This document shows positions 11,442 to 23,324 of a stretch of 64,000 bases of DNA, piece by piece. Below the pieces are notes generated by a model. That model was not told the origin of the DNA. It saw nothing but the letters and a program-made list of their open reading frames with translations, and searched no databases. How positions within the stretch are numbered: the stretch's first letter is position 1; every line of letters begins with the position of its first letter. The stretch is from Morinoia aosen (Eukaryota > Arthropoda > Malacostraca > Amphipoda > Talitridae). The stretch is taken from NCBI GenBank assembly GCA_030386875.1, contig CM059576.1:67517581-67581580 (forward strand), written 5' to 3'. A program made the translations under genes and the position numbers.

Positions 11442-12602
11442 CCTTCTCTAAACAATGAAAAATGGGGACTCGTAGAAAAAATGAGCGAGCCTTACTGGAA
11501 TCATAAATTTTTGTTTATTGGTGGGACCAGTTATATTGTGCCATTGACCAATTCCAATCCTATTATTACGATGAAGGTGTTTGTTTTCAGTGTAATTTAT
11601 ACCATCATCTAAGAGAATTTACGTTTGATAAAGAGAATTTTAAAAGTCGCACTTTTTAAGAAAAAAACAGGATTAATGGACTATGCAAAGGAATGGGAAA
11701 ATTTCCGAGTAGTAGCATAATCCAACATTATATCGGACAGCGATGCCATTTCTCCCGGAAGACATGCCTATTCCTTGAGCGGTCACACGCACGGAAGAAA
11801 GATGTCAACGGTGAGCTAACACCAGTCTAATAGTTGGTTACACCAGTGTTTAAAAAATAATCAAATGGCTGTGAGATACACGAGCTCCAACTGAACCATA
11901 AATAACAGCAAGTGATGCACTCTTAGAAAAGAGAGAGAAATAAGAACTTCCATTATGTGATTGACGCTATTAACAGCTCAAATTAAAGTTTCCTTGAAAG
12001 TGCCTGAATATTAGCTCACTAAAACACTCATTACAGTCGGAAAAATTATTCTCTGTACTGCTCGTGAGTTGAAATCTTATGGAAATGAGCCACAGTGTTT
12101 GTGGTCGCTTCAATATCTCATGATAATGAAGGCATCTACGGATGCTTTATTTCCAATTTCAAGCCTGATACACATCACCTTATACATTGGATTTTCAAAT
12201 GCCTTATAACTAACGCCAGGACGCCATGACGCTTTCCCCCGGTCAAGACCGGTAGCAGACACGATCATGATAGCAGACACGATCGAAAGGAAAAGTTCCA
12301 GTTTTCAAATAATGCCGTTTTTTATAAGAACTTGTTTGGAAATTGTGCAGTAATGAATGCTCAGAACATTAGGATTTATTGTGTTTCAAAAAACTACATT
12401 CCTGAGTTACGATTTGTTTCTGTTACCAAGCCTGGTTGAAAAAATTGACGATTCATATATCTGTTGAGAAATAGCCTTAACAACATTTAGATTTGAATGT
12501 CAAAAGAAATATGAGGGACAAACTATAGAAAGTGAAATACCTCAATTGCTCCTCGGCTTCACCCAAGAGTTTTAATAAGCCTTTGCTCATATCGTGAGCA
12601 AA
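11442..12602. other. Unassigned stretch
   Basis: No coding, RNA or repeat feature was recognised between the solo LTR and the Gypsy element. Confidence 0.4.
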
Positions 12603-12607
12603 CATCG

Positions 12608-13012
12608 TGTAATATAGCGAGTAGTGTAAGTTCTAGTTAGAGCAACCTAAAGTTGGCAACGCTCGTGAGAGCAACACTGACAGCCAGTTTTCCAATTGGT
12701 CGTAGCCAGCTAAACAGTTCATGCTGACTGCAAGTGTAAATATATAGATTACCTCAGACGGCTAAGTAATACCCTAAGTACTTCTCTAACTACCTACTAC
12801 TAATTCTATTCTAATCTATCCTGCTATTTCAATCTATCTCTGCTCTACTCTCACCAGCCACATGTCTGGTAATTGAGTATTTGAGTTGTAAGGTATCCAA
12901 GAGGTGAGTGACTTATTTACCTAATGTGATGTGTCATTGCATTTGTCTATTGATATGTTATTTGTGTCTTGATGGGGTGTACTAATATTATATCTCCGTC
13001 TAGTATGCAACA
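12608..13012 (+). repeat. Gypsy 5' LTR
   Basis: It starts tgtaatatagcgag and ends tatgcaaca. It matches 17327-17732 with few differences, for example one extra g near the 3' end of the right copy. Confidence 0.9.
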
Positions 13013-13017
13013 TAAAT

Positions 13018-13030
13018 TGGCGACGAGGTG
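13018..13030 (+). promoter_or_regulatory. Gypsy primer-binding site
   Basis: The run tggcgacgaggtg lies five bases after the 5' LTR. Its position and tgg start fit pairing with a tRNA 3' end. Mag-type elements are known for a similar tRNA-Ser site; the exact tRNA is not verified here. Confidence 0.6.
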
Positions 13031-13248
13031 TTGGTAGAACTGCTGGGAGTGACTAAGTAATAGTGACTAGTGAGGGAACATAGAATTTGCCTAGTAATTT
13101 TTTTTGTTGTTGCTGTTCTGCTCACTGCTGTTGCTAGACTGGCTAGACTAGTGAAGAAACTCAGAATTGATCAAGTGATTGTACTATTTGTGCTGTGAAT
13201 TTTTTTTCTCTACTTTTCACAGTGTGTTAAACTTACTAAAAATTCAAT

Positions 13249-14060
13249 ATGCCATTGATAGGTTCAGTGGGAGAATTTAATCCTTTAGAGGAAGAATTTG
13301 GAGACTATGAAACTAGACTACACTGCTATTTTTTAATAAACAAAATAGGGGAAAAGGAAAAAGCCCCCACATTAATTTCACTAGTGGGTCCAAAAATTGC
13401 TGGGCTTATGAAAGACCTAGTGTCTCCCAAAAGAACCCTTGATGCTACTTATGACGAGATTGTGGAAGCGTTGAGATGGCATTTTAAACCAACAAGAAAT
13501 CAGATCTTTGAGAGGTTTAGGTTCCATAAGCGGAACCAGAGACAAGGGCAAAGCACTGCTGATTTTGTGGCTGGCTTGAAAGCCCTTTCTCATACCTGTA
13601 ATTTCAAACAGGAAGTGCTAGAAGAGACCCTTCTGGACAGATTCATTTTGGGTGTGTCCAGTAATGAAATTCAAAATTGCTTGCTGAATGAAGCTGGCCT
13701 GACGTGGCAAAGGCCATGGATCTAGCTACTGCTAAAGAAACCACACTGAGAGAAACAGAGGGGTTGAGGCAATCAAATTCAATTCTAAATGTAGGCCAGA
13801 GCAGAGTTCAGCAAACTGCGTACAAGCCTCAGGGCAAGACTCAGGCCCAAGCTAGCCCCAAATCAGCATGCAGCGGCTGTGGTGGTTTGCACTAGCGTAG
13901 GGATTGCCCCTATAAAGACAGTAACTGTCATGGTTGTGGCCAAAAAGGTCATCCAAAAAAATGTTGTTTCAAACTAAAAGGGCAGAAATCTGCTAAAAGC
14001 AACAAAAATAATTTTGTGCATGCTATGCATGAAAAAAGGGGGAGGGAACACCACCCTAAC
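13249..14060 (+). pseudogene. Gypsy gag: capsid region and two zinc knuckles (broken)
   Basis: The first frame (13249-13725) is a capsid-like Gag with the region EALRWHFKPTRNQIFERFRF, followed by FVAGLKALSHTC. The reading then moves to another frame near 13704, so there is a frameshift. In the new frame two nucleic-acid-binding knuckles occur: CSGCGGLH...C, then CHGCGQKGHPKKCC. A TAG at 13893-13895 lies inside the first knuckle, directly after its histidine. Gag would package the element RNA. As read, it cannot make a full protein. Confidence 0.8.
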
Positions 14061-17000
14061 CCTAATGGAACTAGCAATGGAACCAGTGCAGACTACCCGG
14101 GCCCCAATTATGGGTGTTATGGGGAAATATTTTCATTAGCCGAGGAAATGAAACCCCCAATCAGAATAAAATTGTTACTAAATGGTATGCCATTAGAGAT
14201 GGAGGTAGATACGGGTGCTGCCAGGTCTATCCTTTCAATGGTCACCTACTCTAAAATACCAACTAAGACAAGACCCGAGCTGAGACCTTCTGATGTTAAG
14301 CTTAGGACTTATGGGGGAACAGAACTGTTGGTTTCGGGAGAAATTAGGGCTAGCATCCAGCATGAAGCTAGTGGTAGGGCTCCACAGCTAGCAACCATTG
14401 TAGTTGTAGACAGGGAGGGACCAGCTTTGCTGGGTAGGGACCTGATTGATTCCCTTGCGCTAACTATAGTAGCAAATGAGGTCAACAAATTGACTACCTG
14501 CCCTGAAGAGTTAGCAAATAAATTCCCCGACCTTTTTCAACCAGGTCTAGGTTGCTTTAAGGGAAGGAATTTCAAAATAGAAGTGGATCCCTCCGTACCA
14601 CCAAAGTTCTGTAAGGCCCGGAACGTGCCTTACACACTTAGACCTAAGGTGGAGGCAGAACTTGATAGACTGGTGCAGGAAGGTATCCTCACCCCTGTAC
14701 AGTACTCGAGATGAGCAGCGGCTATCGTCCCTGTGCTCAAGGCTGATCAAAGCATCCGCATCTGTGGCGACTACAAACTAACCGTCAACAGAGCCACTAG
14801 GCTTGATACCTACCCCATACCCAGAGTGGAAGATTTATTTAGCGGGTTAGACGGAGGATTTAAATACTCCAAGCTAGACATGTCTCAAGCGTACGCCCAA
14901 CTTCCGTTGGATGATGAATCCAAGGAGCTCACCGTGATCAACACCCATAGAGGTCTGTTTGCTTATAATAGGCTAAGCTTCGGCATTGCTTCAGCACCTG
15001 GAATCTTTCAGCGTGCCATGGAAGGACTATTGCAGGGCCTCCTAGGAGTGTTCTGCTACCTGGATGACGTCCTGGTGAGTGCCACTAATGAGCAGGAGCA
15101 CAACAAGCGTCTCCATCAAGTCTTGTCTAAACTACAGGAGGCAGGGCTAAAACTGAAAATGGATAAATGCCAAATTGGAGTGCCACAGGTATCCTACCTT
15201 GGATACCAAATCGACAAGGATGGATTGCACCCCACTGCCGAAAAGGTAGCAGCAATCCAGAATGCACCAGCTCCTACTAATGTAACTCAACTGAGAGCCT
15301 ACCTTGGGCTAATAAATTTCTATAGAAAATTTCTAAAATCATCTGCAACTATGCTGGAGCCCCTAAATACCTAACTGAGGGATAAACCCTTTGGAAATGG
15401 GAGGCAAGTCAGGAGAAGGCATTCCAGAAGTCTAAACAAGCCCTCCTGGACTCCCAGACCCTTGTCCACTTCGACCTTCAGAAACCCATAGTGGTAGTGG
15501 CTGACAGTAGTGCGTATGGTGTGGGAGGGGTGCTGTGTCACCTTATTGATGGAATTGAACGCCCCGCCTATTTTGCCGCCCGAACTCTAACAGCAACAGA
15601 ACGCAACTACTCCCAGACTGAGAAAGAAGCTCTAGCTATGGTGTTCGCACTCAGAAAATTCCATTGTTACCTGTGGGGACAGGACTTCACTGTGGTTACG
15701 GACCACAAACCTTTGTTAGGACTATTTGATCCGGGTAGAAGCATTCCTCCTATGGCATCCGGGCGCATTCAAAGGTGGGCTCTTCTGCTGCAATCCTACA
15801 AGTTCACCTTGCGTCACCGGTCTGGCGTGCTGTTGGGCACGGCTGATGCTCTCAGTCGTCTACCCTTGACAACTCACGAGGAAGCCACTCCCATCCCAGC
15901 GGAATGGACGTCCCTAGTAAACTTCCTCGAGTCGGCTCCGGTCACCAGCACCCACATTCGCGAAGGCACCCTAAGGGACCCAGTACTTTCGAAGGTATAC
16001 AAATACTGCCAGGCAGGCTGGCCTTCGACGGTAATCGGGGACCCCGATCTCGCTCCGTACACTAGGAGGAGAGACGAATTGTCCACACAAAATGGCTGTG
16101 TGCTCTGGGGAGCAAGAATAATTATGCCTCAAGCCCTCAGACAAGCTATTGTGGATGAACTTCACTCTGGCCATGCAGGATCATCCAGGATGAAGGAATT
16201 AGCCCGCAGCTACGTGTGGTGGCCCCTTCTAGATAAAGATCTAGAAGAAACGACTAAGTCATGCAGTGAGTGCCTGAGCACTCGAGCCGCACCGACAAAA
16301 GCTGAACTCCATCCGTGGGAATGGCCGGCGAAGCCTTGGCCTCGCATACACATCGACTACGCGGGCCCAATGGATGGAAAATACTATCTAGTGATCGTGG
16401 ACGCACACTCTAAGTGGGTTGAAATTTTTCCCACAACTACCACAACCTCTAGCGAAACGATCTCGTGCCTGAAACACACTTTTGCAACATTTGGATTTCC
16501 GGTAACAATTGTTTCGGACAACGCAACGTGTTTCACATCGACTGAATTCCAAGAATTCGTAAAGGCATGTGGTATGTGGCATATTACAAGCGCACCATAT
16601 CATCCTTCAACAAACGGACAAGCAGAGCGTATGGTACAAACGTTCAAGAAGAATATACGGAATCAACGGAACCCCTGCGCCTAGCACAAGACAGGTTCCT
16701 GTTCAACTATCGGCTGACACCCCACTCGACAACAGGTGTTACGCCGGCCGAGCTGATGCTAGGCAGGAAAGTTCGCTCTCGTCTTGATCTACTTTGGCCA
16801 TCAGAAGCAATCTCGTCCAAGGCTGCTCAACGCCAGGACGCTCAGAAAAGATACCACCCAGGGTCTCGCGCGGTTGACATTCCACCTGAGGCACCTGTGA
16901 TGGTCCGTCAATACACACCGGGTTCCCCAAAATGGACCCCTGCTTCCACCATTGAGAAAACGGGCCCGGTATCCTACAAGTGCCAACTGAAGGGGGGAGA

Positions 17001-17247
17001 GGTCGTTCGTCGACACCAGGACCAAGTCATTACCTGCTCGAACACCATCCCTGAACCCTTGGAACAACCTACGGAGGAAACCGTTGTGTTTCCACAACCT
17101 GCTCAAAATCCATACCCACCACCTTCGACTACTGAACCTGACCCAGAATTACCTACTACTCGATTCCAGTCCAGGAGGCCATGTTGCACGAGCCTCCAAG
17201 TGCTAGCATCTCACGCAGGTCTAACCGGGCTCGGAAGCCTGTGGTGA
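14061..17247 (+). pseudogene. Gypsy pol: protease, reverse transcriptase, RNase H, integrase (broken)
   Basis: The protease shows VDTGAARSIL near 14205. RT landmarks are YSKLDMSQAYAQLPL (motif A), LSFGIASAPGIFQRAME (motif B) and CYLDDVLVSA (motif C, near 15055). RNase H contains VVADSSAYGVGG and VTDHKPLLGLF. Integrase has the zinc region H-H-C-C around DELHSGHAG to CSECLS, then IDYAGPMDG, VSDNATCF and TNGQAERMVQ as the D,D,E core. Disruptions seen: a TGA at 14712-14714 where the family usually has tryptophan, a stop at 15372-15374 followed by a frame change before RNase H, and another frame change near 16600-16690. The domain order RT-RH-IN is typical of Gypsy. Confidence 0.88.
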
Positions 17248-17326
17248 GATTGGACCTTTAGGATTGACTAGGTACAATAAGGGGGTAGGGTTTACAGAGG
17301 GGGGTTTCTAATTAAGGAGGGTGGGG

Positions 17327-17732
17327 TGTAATTTAGCGAGTAGTGTAAGTTCTAGTTAGAGCAACCTAAAGTTGGCAACGCTCGTGAGAGCAACACTCAC
17401 AGCCAGTTTTCCGATTGGTCGTAGCCAGCTAAACAGTTCATGCTGACTGCAAGTGTAAATATATAGATTACCTCAGACGGCTAAGTAATACCCTAAGTAC
17501 TTCTCTAACTACCTACAACTAATTCTATTCTAATCTATCCTGCTATTTCAATCTATCTCCGCTCTACTCTCACTAGCCACATGTCTGGTAATCGAGTATT
17601 TGAGTTGTAAGGTATCTAAGAGGTGAGTGACTTATTTACCTAATGTGATGTGTCATTGCATTTGTCTATTGATATGTTATTTGTGTCTTGATGGGGTGTA
17701 CTAATATTATATCTCCGTCTAGGTATGCAACA
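17327..17732 (+). repeat. Gypsy 3' LTR
   Basis: It starts tgtaatttagcgag directly after the polypurine tract and ends tatgcaaca, followed by the target duplication catcg. Confidence 0.9.
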
Positions 17733-17737
17733 CATCG

Positions 17738-20701
17738 GCTGGCATATAAACTTCAGAAAACTAAGCAAAACTGTTGGTTTCAAATTTAAGGACAATTACC
17801 AGTAGTGCAGATAACTCTGTCAATTTTTAAATACGGTTCATCGTACTTTTAAACTGAGAAACACATATTGATTTAAAAATAATAAGAAAATTTCTCCGCT
17901 GGTGAGGAAAATCATATGATTATTAGCTGTTAAGGTGAAATTTCTCTGATCAATTTACTATTTCATTGCCTACGAGAGTTTAAATTCATTAAAAAATTGT
18001 TGAGGCCTAAAAAAATAGGTATACTTCTCTAGTAGGCTGTTGAGCCTTAAGAATCATAGAGTTTCAAAGAGGAAACTTTGGAGGAAAACATAACTGGCGC
18101 TGCAAGTCAGGCAACACTTGGATCTGTCTTGCACTTCTGATTGTTTGTTCACCAGTCCTAAGCCTGATGTGGGCTGTCAAGTCTGCAGTCAATCAGGAGT
18201 GGCAGAGAATATATTTTAGAACTCTACGATATTAAAGGGTATACCATGATACCTGAAAACGTGCGACGATTTTGGACTTCAGTCTGGTGCCAATTATCGC
18301 AATTTCTTGATTTTGTACATGCAGTATAAGATTTTTGATAGCGATAAGTCAAAAACTCCATGAGGCATTCGAGGCACCGTTTCTTCCGGTGTTCGTGTTT
18401 ATTTCAACTCTTATTTATAGAGTTAACATTTTTATAATTTAGTTATCTATAGCTGGAAAAATTTGGTTGCTTTCGAGAAATTTACGAACAGGCCGTAACG
18501 CAATGCTTTCAGAGGATGAGATGAAGAGAATTTGCAGTACCATTGCTGTGACACAATTACAAAAAAATTGGCATAACAATATTCGATCTACAATTCTTTA
18601 ATTATATGAATCAGTGAAAATTTTGAAACGAATATATTTGAAAGAGACTAGTCATGCATCCCAGTCTTAAATATTTTGAATGGGTTCCTTCATATCTTGT
18701 TGCTTCGTTACAGATGGTAAAAGCTTCACTCTGTTGAAATTGTGAGACAGTAACCTGTGAGATGAAGCAAAAGAAGAGTCAGGATTTTATGAAATGTGAG
18801 TAAAAAATAAAAAATAATAAGGTACGTCAGTAGAAATTTAGTGGCAAGCTGTAACTGTTAATATAGTTCGTATTGCTTTACTGGCGATATCCCATTCATT
18901 TGCTAACAGATCGATCACTATTTCGGGTTGGGTGGCGGATCCTAGGTCTTCGCAACTTCCGACCCGAATGAACGGACAACAAGGGACTCCAAAAAGACTT
19001 GTAGATTCTTCTGATTTATTTCTCGACCCGTGACGCCGTCAACTGCCCAACAAGGACATTTTCAGGCTCGGTTGCAAAACGAGGAATAACCACATGATAA
19101 CAAAACTCCTAGTTCAAAAATATAGATGAGGAGTAACTGATCAAAGTATGAAGAACAACTAATGATGCTGGAACTGGTATATCTCAATGACAAGTAGTGG
19201 TAGTAGTAGTAGTAGTAGTAGTAACATGGGTTTGCCAGTGCTTCAGTTACTCAAACTGTATCGCGCCAAAGGTCACATATTTTAATCCGTGTCAGACTCA
19301 TTCCAAATAACCGCACAAGATGAACATCACTGTTATTTGAAACATCAAATTATATGAGCATCATGATCATGAATACAGCTCAAAATTACGAGTGTCTCCC
19401 CATTAAAGTTTGTACACAACACAAGACATTCTCAATGACAATGATCTATGGCGCCAGTAAGGACTCATGAACATATCAATGATAAATGTCAAGTCAAACA
19501 CATAACACAGTGAGACAGCTATTGGAACATCTGGACAGAAAAAGTAAACTTTTTTAGGTAAAGAACACATTTGTAAACACACATTTTGTAATGCACACAT
19601 AGGATCAAAGGAGGACAGTCTACTCACGCACATCTCAACGACAATTGTCAAAAGCCAAACACATAACACAATGAGATGGCTATCGAAATAACTGAGCAGA
19701 AAAAAATAAATTCTAACCATTAAATATATGCGCCGTAGTCAAGGGTTTAAACCCTCAGTGGGACAACTGACACGCGTTAACTTACATACTCACAAACGAT
19801 GGGGGACGGTACCCTCACACTTCATATAGCCTTTCTATTTCAAACTACAGAAATGAAAAGAACTATCTCATTGTTTTTCTTTGCTCTACCTGTTGGAAAG
19901 GTATTTTTGAAAGGTTAGGTCTCTGATGCTGAGGCAACACTAAAAAGAGAACAGCAAATTTTCATTCACGCCAAATTTAACAGGCAAGCACGACGGCTTG
20001 TTCAGCAGTAGAATAATCAGAGCTTAAAGTTAATGTACATGAATACAGCAGATCAGCTATAATTATTTTAACATCATCCTGGCTATCTCATTGATCAGCC
20101 TAGCGCTGAAAACTGCTAAAATGAGTCAGTGCAGGTTCCTACGCATAGTTCTTAAAATAATGTTGAGTGAATGCACTGGGAGTTGCTGAATTCATTTTGG
20201 GCTCAAAATTAGCTCCTCAGGTTGGATCATTGTACTAAATTTGAGAAATATTCTAACCATCCCTCGCGTCGACAAGTTTTGATTTTTCCAATCTGGATAC
20301 AGGTGAACCGTCCCCAGAGCAACAAGTACATGTTCGCTATCACCCCGAGTATACAAAATCACAGGGGCAGCGAACACACTAATTTCCGGACGTGCTCCCA
20401 GACTGCTTTACCTCTAGGCTTCCACCCTGCTGACTGGCGCAACTTGCTCAGCTCAGCTCATGGGCGAGGAGCCGACACATTATTGACATTCAAAAAAATG
20501 TACTTTACCTCTCAGCTAAAAGAAATACAAGAATCTGAGCTGTGCACTGTCGATGTATGAATTTCTTAACACAAGCTATCTGTTCACGTCTTATAAGGCG
20601 CCAGTTCAACAGTTTAATTTTTCTTAAGGTAAAATGTTGGCTGCAGCCATTTTTTTTAGTTATAGAAAAAAACTGCGGCTTCTCCTAGACTGCTGGCTGC
20701 T
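17738..20701. other. Unassigned stretch with small repeats
   Basis: No gene was recognised. A (gta)n trinucleotide run lies at about 19197-19222. A diverged tandem duplication pairs about 19455-19548 with 19612-19707, both containing caaacacataacaca followed by gtgagac or atgagat. The 105-codon minus frame at 19403-19720 is explained by this duplication. A segment at about 20080-20260 resembles the 3' end of the LINE at 57275-60704 and is listed separately. Confidence 0.45.
20080..20265 (+). mobile_element. Possible 3'-end fragment of the CR1/L2-like LINE
   Basis: It shares, in the same order, atctcattgatcag, a gttgctgaa/gtcgctgaa phrase, cattgtacta and a following gaaa.attcta with the 3' untranslated end of the element ending near 60704. 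The similarity is imperfect, so it is an older fragment or a related family. Confidence 0.45.
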
Positions 20702-20891
20702 TTAAGGGGACCATTTGGAAAAACGGGTCGACTTTTGTTCTATTGGACGTACGTCTATGAAAATTTGCAGACTACTAGATCTCCACATTTGTAACATTTT
20801 TTGTTTAGGAAAAATTTTTCATAAGGCCATAGAAAATTAATTATTTGAAAAAAAAAACAAAATTCTATTTATACATTTTTATTCACAATTA

Positions 20892-21170
20892 CTTCGAAAT
20901 TTACAAAGCTAGAGCAATGCGGTTTGTTGCATTTGAAAGTCAAACGTGTGCTCTATCTAAAATACGAGGGGATTTTTCGATTTATTTCATTCAGAATTTA
21001 TATGATTTTTTTATAAGGGTCAGGGCAAAAGTTATATTTTTAGGGTAAAAAAGTCCACGGAAAGCTTTACAGAAAAAATTTTGAAAATCCCCTCGTATTT
21101 TAGATAGACCACTTATATCACTTTCAAATGCAACAAACCGCATTGCTCTAGCTTTGTAAACTTCGGAGTA
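20892..21170. repeat. Inverted repeat inside the TTAA element
   Basis: The arm at about 20895-20980 (containing gagcaatgcggtttgttgca and aaaatacgaggggattt) recurs as its reverse complement at about 21085-21165. The arms are about 80 bp with a spacer near 100 bp. Confidence 0.75.
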
Positions 21171-21204
21171 ATTGAGACAAACGTCTTGATAACTTACTTT
21201 AAAA

Positions 21205-21990
21205 AAAAAATGCTTCTCCTCCTACAGTTTTTGAGCTACAGTGATGATTTTGGTATCATTGGATGCAGAAAAACAAGGGCTTTACAATGTATTGAGAAGT
21301 TTTTCAGAATTCATTCATGTTTCAAAGTTATGACGTCATAAATTTGAATTTTTTTGAGAATATCTTGATTTTTTTTCTGTTTTAATTTTTTGAATTTTTA
21401 TATTGGAAATTTGAGGAAAAGCATTCAAGTTTTTGGAATGTCCACGTTATTCTGCATCCAATGATACCAAAATCATTACTGTAGCTCAAAAACTGTAGGA
21501 GGAGAAGCATTTAGAAAACTCCCCCCCCAAAATGTCGTTTTCTATGAATTCCCATTTTCTTTTCAAGAAAATCGCATTTTGTCATGAATGATAAATGATT
21601 CTAAATCGCATTTCCTATCAGTATACCAAATTTCATTGCTCTAAATTCAATAATGAAAAAAATAATCGGAAGAGGGATATGAATGATGAGGAATATGAAT
21701 GATATGACTTTGAGGAATATGAATGATGAAATATATAAAAAAAATTGAAAATTTGATTTTTTTTCCACGTTATTCTGCATCCAATGATACCAAAATCATT
21801 ACTGTAGCTCAAAAACTGTAGGAGGAGAAGCATTTAGAAAACTCCCCCCCAAAATTTAGTTTTCTATGATTTCCCATTTTCTTTTCAAGAAAATCGCATT
21901 TTGTCATGAATGATAACTGATTCCAAATTGCATTTCCTATCAGTATACTAAATTTCATTGCTCTAGGTTCAAAAATGAAAAAAGGTCCGT
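21205..21990. repeat. Direct and inverted repeats of a 70-200 bp unit
   Basis: The phrase gataccaaaatcattactgt with its flank occurs at about 21458-21530 and 21777-21850 in the same orientation, and inverted at about 21211-21275. The direct copies extend through cttttcaagaaaatcgcatt and atttcctatcagtatac, giving two units about 320 bp apart (21446-21660 and 21765-21985). Confidence 0.75.
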
Positions 21991-22134
21991 AAGGGGGATG
22001 CTCTCCCCCTCCCGGGGGGGGGACGCTAGCTCTGGGGTACGTTCCTGATATTTTTACAGACATTCGGGGACATATCTCTAACTCATTTAAAGCAACAAAC
22101 AAAAAATCGGGAGAATCGACCTTTGGACTGCAGA

Positions 22135-23129
22135 TGTTCAGAAATTTTGCATGAAAATTTCAATGCATCCCTGCCAATTTTCTAACCTGTCCTTCACCAA
22201 ATTTGCTCTTTAATAGCTTGTTAGTTATTAAATCATTAAATCTAATGTGCCTTTCGTAATGGGTTACGAATCGGGGGTTTGCCCTCCTTTCTTCGAGCTT
22301 GAAGAGAAAGAAAAAGATTTCTGTCAGCTTCAAGCACCGGTGGTGGCGCAGAAGCCAGAAGCTAGACTCACCTTAGGGGTAATCCCCAGCCTACTCACTC
22401 CTAACTTGGTGCATTGTTTTTCCGTACTAGGCTGTTGTCTAGTAATATGAGTGCCTTGGAACCATCATCATCGTCATTTTGATTAGTATAGCAGCTTCGC
22501 TATCATGATGGAGTGATCTAACTCCGACCGGGGCCCCCGTCTCGTCTTCGCCACTCAACGCAGCCCGGAGATGGCAGCACACCGCACCACAGCACAGCTC
22601 TACTGCCCAGCTTTGCCTTAGGTACGTCGCCCTATACGAAAGGCACTGGTTAGGGTGATTGAGGCAAAGTAAAACTTCATTCGTGAAGTAGGGGCTATTT
22701 CGCTCTAATTCATTCAAATTTAAAATCTCATGACTTATGCCTATACAATGAGCAAATTTGTTTATTCTCTTCCGAATTTTCTACTTCTTTATTCTATCAA
22801 CTTTCCGTGGAAGAGTGTTCATGAACTTTTAATGACCATTCCTTACAGAGTGACAAACTTCTTATAGTGCTCTGAAAATTGCTCATGAAACTTTACTATT
22901 CCAGGTTGTAGTCGTGAGAGGAGCAGGCCCAGACGGGGGTGCACCCATGTGCCTATTTCTTCTCGTTTCACGGGGGAAGTGGGGCGCACTAATTTCCACC
23001 GGGCACCAGCAGTCCAGCTATAAGTTACAAAATTCTTGTAACGGCTAAACCGTGTTCCTACGGTTAAATTAAAACTATAAAAGTTGGCTCTGCCCAGTTA
23101 TTTATTCCCCGTCTGTGAGGTTTTGCTCA
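22135..23129 (+). repeat. BEL-1 5' LTR
   Basis: It runs from tgttcagaaattttgc to gaggttttgctca. A TATA-like tataaaag at 23076-23083 lies 46 bp before the end and is a plausible promoter element, also present in the 3' copy. Confidence 0.95.
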
Positions 23130-23148
23130 TGGCATCTCCGACGGGATT
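23130..23148 (+). promoter_or_regulatory. BEL-1 primer-binding site
   Basis: The run tggcatctccgacgggatt starts at the first base after the 5' LTR. Its reverse complement ends in cca and carries an atccc stretch like the T-arm 3' side of a tRNA, so it can pair with a tRNA 3' end. The isoacceptor was not determined. Confidence 0.7.
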
Positions 23149-23324
23149 AGAGTGAAGTTGTGCTGGCTGCTGTTGCTCCGGGTTCTTGTTGTGGCTTTGG
23201 CGTTAGGGGTGTCCCGGTCTCTCATTTTCAGTGTTTACTTGTTTAGAGATCTGGAATAGGTAGGCATTTATTGTGTTCCGTAAAAAATTTCTAATTTGCT
23301 CTTGATCTCACGTGTAAATTCACC

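Larger units (their letters stand above)
12608..17732 (+). mobile_element. Gypsy LTR retrotransposon, mag-like, with both LTRs (inactive)
   Basis: The element is 5.1 kb and bounded by LTRs of about 405 bp. The 5-bp sequence catcg flanks it on both sides (12603-12607 and 17733-17737). A primer-binding-site-like tggcgacgagg starts 5 nt after the 5' LTR (13018). A purine-rich tract (aaggagggtgggg) ends directly at the 3' LTR. Gag and pol lie in the order gag, zinc knuckles, protease, RT, RNase H, integrase, as in Metaviridae. Several in-frame stops and frameshifts disrupt it. The PBS type and protein style resemble mag-lineage elements; the clade is inferred from memory of the family. Confidence 0.9.

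Noticed and set aside
20222..20560. 112-codon plus-strand frame
   Set aside because: It has no motif and overlaps a decayed repeat fragment and a competing antisense frame.
22247..22717. Frames of 67 and 92 codons, identical at 29200-29670
   Set aside because: They lie within the BEL-1 LTRs and are repeated only because the LTRs are. No motif supports a protein.
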